Part shown: positions 55,293-64,000 of the stretch, one piece after another
Layout: every line of letters starts with the position of its first letter
Numbering within the stretch: the first letter of the stretch is position 1
Assembly: GCA_021234155.1 (NCBI GenBank)
Contig: JAJEKV010000270.1
Coordinates: 248,001-312,000, forward strand
DNA from: Isoetes taiwanensis
Lineage: Eukaryota > Streptophyta > Lycopodiopsida > Isoetales > Isoetaceae
Direction of reading: 5' to 3'
DNA length: 64,000 nucleotides
Notes under the pieces: generated by a model
Told to the model about the DNA's origin: nothing
Databases searched by the model: none
Seen by the model: the letters and a program-made list of their open reading frames with translations, nothing else
Made by a program: the position numbers and the translations under genes

Positions 55293-57405
55293 TTTGAAAT
55301 TGCCCTTCTTCTCTTCGGGGCCTTTTTATTCCTCGAGATTCCAAGCGAGAATCTTCATGAGAAGAGGATAGAGGAAGCAATAAAGTGAGCTTAAGATGCT
55401 TTCTAGATCTCAACCCTAGTGTTTCTGCGAGTCACTAAAAGATTTGCCACTCCATGAGTAGTCTTTTTTTTGCCTTCTTGCCTTTAGGTTTGGCGATGCT
55501 CGAAGCATTATGATGACATGTAAAAAGGCATCATCATCCCAGAAATGTCATCATTAAAGGTGTTATTTTGAGGCATTCTCTTTGCTCGGTTCGGTGTCGA
55601 AAATTGTGTCTCTGCAATTATTATCATAGTGATAGCATCTCCAAACTTAGATTTACTTGGTCTTTTGTCGTGAGTTTGTTAAAGCAATAAATTGGAGTTT
55701 TTAAGTAGCTATCAAGATGTCCCTTTTATTATTATTAGTAGTAGAATCAAACTCGAGTTTTAATGGAAGATCTTGCACAGGAATAACTTGGTCAAATTTG
55801 TGGAGCATCTTGCAAGTCGACTGTTGTGGAACATTTCACATTGTCAATTGCACATTATTCTAAGTATCCTTTACTAAGCTGTTGATTCTGAGCATCTTCA
55901 TGTAAAGCTTTTTTCAGCAGGTTGATATATCTCGCACTACAATCATCTATGACCTTTATTACATCGACACTTATGGGGTTTACCACTACAGCACTTCAAC
56001 CAATTCTGAAGTTGTAGAGAGCTATCTCGGAAATGGTGGCACTTTTTGGAGGGGAAAAGGGATGAGATAAATCTAAGGGTCTACATGTGAGGGGGTGGTT
56101 CATGGTCAATTCAGGATGGGAAGATATAAATATGATAAGATTAGAGGAGAGTGGGATGAGAGTTGGCTTGAGGTTGGCAAGTGAGGATCTGCTGAAATGA
56201 GAGGGAGGCTCGATTTCCAAACGTCACGGAATCTTGAGGAGATCGTAGCATAGGAGTTCAAGACGCCCGGATCATTAAGATCCTTGAGTTCTTTGACATT
56301 GTCTGCCGAGGGTCTTAGGGAATATTTTCTTCAATAGTACTTGGGATCATTATCGGGAGATCAATTTCCTTTGAGTGATCATTTGAGAGATCCATGCTCA
56401 AGTCTAGAGAATCTGAGCTTGTGTAGATGTAGCTTGCATATTTTTATGTTCGAGGGAGACCATTACCTTTTCTTTAATTAATGAAACCATTTCAATTCTT
56501 CTAAATGGCCTTGTCATCAATGTGATCTTTGTGCAAGTCAATTTTGATTCGGTCGAAAAGCACATGTACCTTTGGTTGGTAAGGATTGGACACTTTGGTA
56601 ACTTTCTTAGAATCCTTTAAAATGCAAGATAGGATTACATGCGGATCAGCCTTTGCAGGCAATAGGGGCTTTGCCTTTAATTTTTTTAACATAATGCATT
56701 TGTGCTCAATATTTTGCTTTGTTGATTTTTAAAGCAATTTGAGAGGAATCTGTGACTGATTTTATCATTTTGTCATTTGTATTTTCCTTTCCCATCTTGA
56801 CATTTTTTTCTTTGATGTAGATTCCTTTGTTTAAGACCTTGATTCCCATTTGTTTGTGAGGAGGTAGTAATTAGAATCCCAAGTTTAACTGGTGCAGAGA
56901 CTTGTAGAACCTTTTTTGCCTCTTACTACGCTTTTGAATTCTTCTTGTGTACCATTGTTTTCTTCCAATCGTATGGGGTTTGGGAGTATGATGAACTTCC
57001 ATGTCTTTAACCGGATCAATTTGAGTAGTGGTTAAATTATCCACATGGGATAGCTTCAGCTCCTTGATTTAGAGACACGAGAGAATGTGGGTATTCTGCT
57101 CCCGAATTTTTAAAGAAGTTGACTCACAGTGTCGACAGTAAAAACAACCACTTTGCCAATGTTATGCCTCGAGTTGCAATTTGGCAAAAGTTTGGAAAGA
57201 CCTACCCATCTAAGTAGCAGGATAGACTTTTTCCAAGTGATAAGAAAGAAATTCGATGGGGATGGCTTTGTGATATCGAGCTGGACAAAGCATTTGGGAG
57301 GAGGTTGTAAGGGGAATATTCGGTAGTCAAATAAGTGCCAAATGTGTTGAAAATGAGAGGAGAAGCAATCTTCACATTCGGTAGATAGGTGAGTTCACTC
57401 ATTGT
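55293..57405 (-). pseudogene. LINE ORF1 and ORF2 start (copy B)
   Basis: Counterpart of 24001-26203 on the minus strand. The ORF2 ATG is at 55358 (MKIL then WNL). ORF1 pieces are recognisable at 57402-57202 (FNTFGTYLTTEYSP) and 56220-55996 (HFSRSSLANL). Frames are broken far more often than in copy A, chiefly where copy A has CAG or CTG. Confidence 0.75.
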
Positions 57406-59015
57406 AATGAGCTACATGGAATTTAAATTGAACTCATTCAGAGGCAACAGCATTCCATTTGATGAAAGAGTTGAAAAGTATCACGGTTTGAGGAGGAAAT
57501 TTGAGGTCCTTGGACAGCCACATTCAACTAGAATAGGGATAATTCAGCCAATAGATTGGAGTTGATAACAATGCCTTTGAAGTCTTAAAGGTGGTCCTAG
57601 AGTTTCTCAATTTTCATTCAATGGAGTCTACTTTGACTATAACAACAATTTTTTACGGAGACTCAATTTTAGAGGCAACCATGGGAGTTCAGTTAATACC
57701 TCTGAAGGTGAATATTAGTAGGAGCTAGAAATTCTTTGAAACTTAAGTGGAAGCCAATTGTTCATCGAAATAATTGGGAGCCTTGGCCTTGGAAACAAAA
57801 GATTGGCACTCCATTGTGGCATCGGAGTTGGCAAAGTTTGGGATCCTCTTTTGGTCAGAGAAAGAGTGTGTCGATTTGGAGCAAAGTGTTTGTAGTGGTG
57901 CATTTTGTTACCTTAGGATCGGGTTAGAGAAATCCCCAAATTTGATAAATTTTGAAGGATCAAGGTGGAATGCATAAGCGAGGCTAGAAGATGGGCCTTT
58001 CGTAGCAGCGGAAGGAGCATGAAGTTGTAAAAGCGGAGGAAATTGAGTTTTAGGCTGGCAGGTCAATCAAAAGTTTTTTTTTTGGGGAATTTAAGCCATT
58101 AATGCACAAAAAGGCTATCGGAACGGAGAAAGGCTAAAACAGGGAGAAGATTGTGGAGAGTAGAGGAGGCCCGAGAGAAACAAGGCAGAAAAAAATCTAT
58201 AAGAACTAAGAAGGGTATGAAAACCATAAATTTGCCAAAATACCATAAAGCATTCATTAGATTGTATCGATTAAAGACACAATTTGAGATCATCATTACG
58301 AAATAAATTTTAACGAGATCTTTTTGTTGATCCGGGTTCACGAGAACACACGAAATTGAAGCTGATGGGAGTGATGTTTCTTTTTCTGTTAATTCAAGGT
58401 CCAATCCTCGATGTCTAGTTTGCAAATTCTTCCAGAATCCGGAACAAAAAGGAGTATTGAGTTGAAACAAGTGATCGAGGAAAAGCCTTGCGAGATAAAT
58501 TGATACAAAGTTGAGGGTAAGGCCTTGCAAGCCCAAGAAATTCTTTGATCCTGCTTCAAAATTGTGAAGAATTTTATGTCCATAGATAGATCAAAGCAAG
58601 GGGAATGCAATAGAGAGACAAAGGGGGGATCAATCAAGCGGAGAATTGGAAAGGGGCCAAAGTTTTTCAAGAAATTTCAAATTCGAATAGGACAAAATTT
58701 TTCAAAGAAAATAGGCTCAAGGTTTTCCCGAATCGTCCTAATTTGCACTCTACGTGTTGGTGTATCATACCAACGTGTGACCAATAGTTTCTAAGGCCAG
58801 CAGCAGCTAATTTGGGTTTTTCTAAGAAAAGGTTTTAATTATACTACCTATATGTAGACAAAGAAGACATAGCAAGATAAGGCGACAACTAAGCTATGAT
58901 GGATCACGGATGCTGTCTCTATCTAGCTTGGGGATCTTGGTTCTAAGTCTAAAGGCTTGTGCATTAATATCATCTAACATAATTAAGGCTTAAATCCTAA
59001 TTAAAATTATAATTT
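57406..59015. other. LINE 5' part and flank (copy B)
   Basis: It is collinear with 26204-28150 but lacks the 312-bp MITE; the empty site is at about 57421-57430. The unrecognised coding piece of copy A (27452-27778) corresponds to 58389-58670 (PCFDLSMDIKFFTILKQDQR). Confidence 0.7.
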
Positions 59016-59024
59016 AAGCACAAG

Positions 59025-59115
59025 CGATGCCGCCCTCGATTGGTTACGGGGGGTTAGCCTGGGGGAGGGGACGTTCAACCCTATGGGTGGGAGGTTCAAT
59101 TCCACTCTTGTGGCA
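59025..59115 (+). mobile_element. tRNA-like SINE head (copy B)
   Basis: Counterpart of 28160-28260. Box B reads GGTTCAATTCC here, closer to the RNA polymerase III consensus than in copy A. Confidence 0.4.
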
Positions 59116-59879
59116 AATTTTTAAGATGAGGTTCAAATAGATTGAAAAGCTAGAATGGGGTACTACAAGACCCTAGAATGCATGGCGGGGACTAGCATGT
59201 GCACTAAGAACTGTTTCAAAACAATTTTGTAAAATTTTTGGTGAAATTGACATGAAATCGGATGGGTTAAGCGCCAATGGGGCCTGCGTTCTCAAACATA
59301 AGCCTTTAGCAGCGGACCCTTCGATTGCCTTGATTTCTGCCAAAACTTAATAATTTTAAGCTTATAAGATCCTAAAATGCCTATTTGGATGGATAATCTG
59401 TAATATTTCAAGCAAAATGGACATCTAAAGTATCAAATTGGGCTAATCGGATGGGTTGGCGAATAGGGCCTGCGTTATGAGCGAGGCGTTTTCTTGCCGG
59501 ACCCTTTTTACTACGTCGAAGTGCCATTTTAGATGATTCTTTACTAGAAATTGACTTCTAAGCCCCGGGTTCCTAGACAAATTCTAAGCAATTTACTAAC
59601 TTTTAATACGAAATTTGGATCAATTTAGCCCTAAATCCAAGTATTTCAGTGGGTTCACCCGATTTCGAGAGCCAATTTTTTATTTCTATGTAAATTTTTA
59701 TGCTACTTAGCCAATGGGGGCATTTTTAAGTTAAATGCAAGGATTCTACTACAATTAATTTATACAAGAACATTTTTATATCCTACAAGCAATTAATTCT
59801 GATAAATTTACTTATAATGAGTAAAAAGCGATGTCTGAGGAAAAACTAATATTTATATATAATTTACTAAAGCTGGAGC

Positions 59880-60870
59880 TCTTCATGGCTTCTTCTTGCG
59901 AATCCTCCTCGCCCGAGGGTGGAAGTCTTTGGGCATTATTGTCACCGCTTGGCATGTATCGCGAGGGTCGGCAAAGTTGTACTAGCTGCTTTCTGGCCTC
60001 CCTGCTGCTTCGAGACCATCAAGGGTGCAGATCTTGGCCTCCTTGGCTTTGGGCGCTTTCTGGCGAGATCAGTTGATGTGGTTCGGTAGTGGGTCGCCCA
60101 TCTTGAACTCTGGATAGACCTTTGATGTAGGCACTTTCGAAAAGAGAGTTTAGGATCATCAGATTGATGCATTTGGCAATCTGGGAATATCTTGAGAGCA
60201 GCTCTCTTGTCTTGGGGATTTGGCCATGGCGGGACCTTCTTTGGAGAATCGGAATCAAAGGTGGTGGTGGCTTGCTTTTCACGATGGTGGCTACCTTATC
60301 GATCCATTAGAAGATAAATCTTGCATGCTACCTTCTTCTTCTCGTACTCCCATATCTTGCTTGAGCTTTAAAGTAGCTTCCATTGATGTTTCCCTCCTTG
60401 GATTGCATTGGATATGTTTGCGGCGTGGGGTGGCGTACATTCTTGGCCTCCTCCTCCTCTTCTTCTTTAGCCTCTTGCTCCCTCCTCTTGTTGGTGTGGT
60501 CTTTCCTCTCGGGCTCATCCTCCTCCAGTTACCGTCCGGTTGTGGATTCTCACAGCAAGCTCCCCCTCGCCTAGCTTCCGCGCCTCTTTGTTCGCTTCTC
60601 CCTTGCTGCGTCTCTTCCTTCTTTTCTTCGCGTGATTGCTTTCGCTCCCCTTCTTTTTGTTCCTCTTTGCTTGGGTTGCTCGTATTGCGAGGTTACTCCT
60701 ACTACTTTTCTTTGCTCACCTGGGGGTTGCCACTTCTTGCCAAGGTTGCTCTTGCTACTTGCTCCTCACCTCCCAGCGGGCAGCCTTCCCGCAGTCTCTT
60801 TCCCAGAGCCTTGTGATCACACTTTGAAGTGGGTTGTTCCTCCAAGAGTGAAAGGATTAGATGCGAAGGC
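59880..60870 (-). pseudogene. Glu/Arg-rich coding remnant (copy B)
   Basis: Counterpart of 29050-30115. TLKLKQDMG and ESAYIKGLSRVQ are readable on the minus strand, with more frame breaks than copy A. Confidence 0.35.
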
Positions 60871-60879
60871 TTGAGTAGA

Positions 60880-63689
60880 AGTTAGGTAAATCAGCCCCTG
60901 GGTGGGGCCTCAAGAACTTGCTTATGCCCGCCCATAGTGGAGTGCTTCAAGCGTTAGATGCAAGTGGAGCTCCAACCTTCCTAGCTACTTGTTTGGTCCT
61001 CCAACAAGCTTAGCTTCCTTGATGGTAGTAAGCCTCTTTGGCGATCTTGCCTCTATCAATGTAGTGGAACTATGTCTATTGCGGCTCCTTTGGGTCGATC
61101 TGTGAGAGGCTGTTGGATTCGGTAAACACTCTTATGGCAGCAGGAGGAGATTAGCTTATAATTAAGCCTTACAAGGTTAAAGGAGATGTTCAAGCTACCA
61201 TTTGGGAACTACAAGTAGAGGTGCTTCCATAGATTTAGTAGCTACTTTTCTTAAGAGTAATTTTATTATAACTTTATATTTATTAATTTAAGGTACTTTC
61301 CCTAATCACCTTAACTATAATTTTTCAAAATTTCCCTAATTTTTTTGGTCAAGTAGTGGTCATTTCCGCCATTTTCTTTCAAGCTTTCTTTTGGCGATTT
61401 CTCGTTCAATTTTTGCTTGGAAGATTAGGTTCATGAACAGCAGGCTCAAATTACTAGAAGATTTCTTTGGTTGTATTATTTCTACCACTTGGGCTATACT
61501 TAATCTAATTATGACCCTACTAATGGAAAAAAAAATTTCTTCCACATTTTACCGGTTCAAGACTGGAATTCTCATTCCATTCATTAGCTAGGCCGATTAG
61601 TCTACCTATTAGGGGGATATGGTAGGGGGCTAGCTCTTGGTCAACCAAGAACATTGCTCGATACCATTGTGGCTCCTAATAAAGTATCGGCTCCCGGTAG
61701 GTACCTCAATGAAATTCCCATCCGGTCTATCCCTTTTCTGGGACCACCGTAGTGTGGGAAGGGGATCTAAGGTGTCTTACGCCCTTCCCCTATAGGCTCC
61801 TATCCGGCGGAAGGATAAACATCGTCAGGAACTAGCAATAACAATACATCATGCTACCTCGGGAAAGGGTAGCTCATCCACATATCCATAGCTGCAAGGA
61901 ACATAATCATATGCCATAAAACAGGTCACTTTCCTACCCCGTGGCTCTGACTCATAAGTAGGTAGTGAAATTTGGATAGGCCTCAAGATAGAATGGAATG
62001 GAATAGAATAGTTTTAAGCGTCCCGCGAGGAGACAGGAGTCATACGAGTCATAACAATGGCGAGGGCTGGCATAAGATTTTCAATGGCTAGGGTTGAGGC
62101 CGCTCCCTTCGGCCCTCACATGCATGCGCTGCTTGGATGGGCTAGATTAAGCTTTTTGGCGTGACTCTAGCCTTAAGTCACCGCCAATCCCTTGGCATCA
62201 CCCATCGGGACTACTCGAGGTTGCATCTCCTGGCCCGTCGAGGAGGTAGGAAGGGTTGCATCTCCCTTCCGGGGTCTAGAGGTTCCCACACGGGCTGCTA
62301 GAGAATCGTGGCTGACACACGATTAAAATTACCGAGCTTAACCCCCAAAACAAAGAGCCAAGCAAACACACAACTCTTGAAGGCCCGGTGACACACCATT
62401 GCCCGGGAGGTTGGACCCATGCTGCGGCCCTGCGAAGTGACCCGACCATAGTCTAGCCCACTATGGGATCCCGTAGCCCCGCGTGGGGGGATCCTCCCTG
62501 TTGCCTCTAGCCCGTTGTGTAGTCTTTGAGTCACATCATAGCCTCCCATAGCCCGGTGGGTTCCTATGCCTGGGCCGCATCTAATAGGAACTAAAGGGAT
62601 CTAGACTAGGGCATACTACATAATGGCTACTAGGTCTCCTACCCCCTTCCCAATACAAGAGGAGCAAACATGATCAACCAACATCACATAGCATCACAAC
62701 ATGATAATCATCATAGAACATCTTAACCTAATCCTTGCATCTAACTACGGTTAGGGTTCCTTGATTAGGGTTCAAGATGATGTTGATCACGAGGAGTTCT
62801 AGGATGGCTCTCTGCAGCGAATCACAGTACTAACCCATGCAGGTGCCCCAACTTCCGGATGGATTACTAAAACACTACTCACGCCACGCTCGGGCTTACT
62901 CCCTCCCAATCTGGCGTCTCCATGATCTTCAAGGTGTTAGAGGTAGCTCCCTCCACCTTTGATCGCTCAGCTCACGAGGGGCTGCCGCTATGCTATGTGA
63001 CGATTCACCAGCCTTGGAGTTTCAGCCTTGAGGTTCCCAGGCTGGTGGAGCGAGAAAAAGAGGCCTAGGTTAGGGTTTAGGCCTTTGTAGGTTAGGGTTC
63101 ACATGTTATGCCACATGGCTCCAATAGGAGTAGGAGATCCGTGTGGTGCCCAATAGGTTAAGGCCACGTGGAAAGTGGTGCTTAACCTAAGGTTGAACTA
63201 AAGTTATATGAATAACTTAGTCATGCCCCTAGTGTCACAATCTATGGTATACAAGGCTATGAAGATAGACTTGTATGGTAACAGAACTACGGAAATATAT
63301 GTATTTATGGCATATATTTCCGCAGGAACTTGTCACATTTGGCCATAGTTTGAAGGTTTTGTTATTTTCAGAGTGATTGGGTTACGTGGACCCGATTTTG
63401 GTATGCATATCTAAGCTGTGCAGAAACCTTCCACCAATTCTTAAAGAGCACATGCTTGGCTCTTTTTCTGATTCCCTCGGGGCAATCCCTTGTTTTGTGT
63501 GGGTTTTGGCATATTCTTGATATATGCGGTATATCATGAATATGTGGAAAACAGCTACAAAACTTACTCTTTGGCGATGAAATTGGCGGTCACTGTATGT
63601 GCAGGGCCGCATTGTTGAACCGTCTAACCCGGTGTGTAGTTTCGCTATCTTTCTCATTGCGCACCTCTCTTTCCACTCAACAATTGTTT
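60880..63689. other. Long stretch without a recognisable gene (copy B)
   Basis: Counterpart of 30120-32830. It includes the (GAATA)n run near 61990-62010 and the TTAGGGTT motifs near 63070-63095. Nothing coding is recognised. Confidence 0.4.
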
Positions 63690-64000
63690 TGTTAGGTTTA
63701 AGAAGAGGGCAAAGCGCCTGAATTTCTTACAAATCCCATCCGGCAGTACTTGACAGACTCCATTTGCCAATTAAGCACATCTCGATGGGAAGAATCCACC
63801 AAGCCATTTTCAGTTAGGGTTTGAATCCGTGATCTTGGTCGCACTTGATTTTGTGGCCAGCGGGAAGAAAATTTCTTGTTAAAGCTTCCGGTACAAGCGT
63901 AGGTGCCAGCTCCTCTGCCAGTTAAGTATTTCTACTTCTTGAAAATTTGATTAAGTTAGTTTACGGCTTCAACCACGACGCTTAGTGGAAATGTTTTCCA
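63690..64000 (-). pseudogene. Glyoxal-oxidase-like fragment (copy B, cut by the window edge)
   Basis: Counterpart of 32850-33178 on the minus strand. The nucleotide match to copy A is clear (for example TCTTACAAATCCCATCCGGC and CAGTTAGGGTTTGAATCCGT with few changes), but the frame is broken. About 20 bp of the middle of the GLOX block (the region encoding PYPRTMGDM) are missing relative to copy A near 63798-63812. Confidence 0.7.

Larger units (their letters stand above)
45860..64000 (+). repeat. Segmental duplication, copy B (continues past the window)
   Basis: It is collinear with 22110-33170 in the same orientation, offset by about 23.7 kb on the left side. It is split by a 7.6-kb L1 insertion (46744-54373). 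It lacks the MITE of copy A. Relative to copy A it has frequent 1-3 bp changes centred on CAG and CTG trinucleotides. Homology still holds at 64000, inside the glyoxal-oxidase fragment. Confidence 0.95.

Noticed and set aside
60220-60816. 198-codon plus-strand Leu/Ser/Cys-rich frame as a membrane protein
   Set aside because: It is the antisense of a Glu/Arg-rich region (CTC/CTT runs), and the matching copy A sequence is not open across the same span.

Overview
The window looks like nuclear DNA from a land plant with a large, repeat-rich genome. The evidence is fragments of plant-type genes with canonical GT-AG introns (a kinesin-12-like motor, a glyoxal-oxidase-like protein, a SET-domain protein methyltransferase) set among plant-type transposable elements: a Ty3/gypsy element of the Tat/Athila kind, a Ty1/copia element, L1-type LINEs, Mutator-, Harbinger- and CACTA-like non-autonomous DNA elements and a Helitron terminus. 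The lineage (seed plant, fern or other) cannot be settled from the sequence. No intact host gene was found.

Layout. 1-2455: a broken gene for an unrecognised protein with a DGQH motif, bracketed by GC-rich palindromic repeats. 2461-6955: a minisatellite of 19-bp units over 4.4 kb, whose last four or five units are inverted. 7034-18037: an 11-kb Ty3/gypsy retrotransposon on the minus strand, with 0.58-kb LTRs, gag, pol and a 3.9-kb extra 3' region. 18038-22000: mostly non-coding, with a foldback MITE, a Helitron 3' end and a 96-bp tandem duplication. 22110-33170: copy A of a large segmental duplication, holding kinesin-12 exons, a Mutator-like MITE, a CACTA-like element, a minus-strand LINE with ORF1 and the first codons of ORF2, a tRNA-like SINE head, a Glu/Arg-rich coding remnant and a glyoxal-oxidase fragment. 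33504-35180: SET-domain gene or pseudogene. 38190-42936: 5'-truncated Ty1/copia element split by a 2.8-kb non-coding LTR element with a perfect 5-bp target duplication. 45860-64000: copy B of the duplication, running off the window edge and interrupted by a 7.6-kb plus-strand L1 insertion (46744-54373).

The two copies lie in the same orientation about 23.7 kb apart, so the simplest reading is a tandem duplication whose unit also holds the SET gene and copia element. The copies act as empty-site controls for each other: copy A lacks the L1, and copy B lacks a 312-bp Harbinger-like MITE. Copy B, and one Ty3 LTR relative to the other, differ mainly at CAG/CTG trinucleotides. This looks more like base-calling error at CHG-methylated cytosines in long-read data than ordinary mutation, so many frameshifts reported here may not be real.
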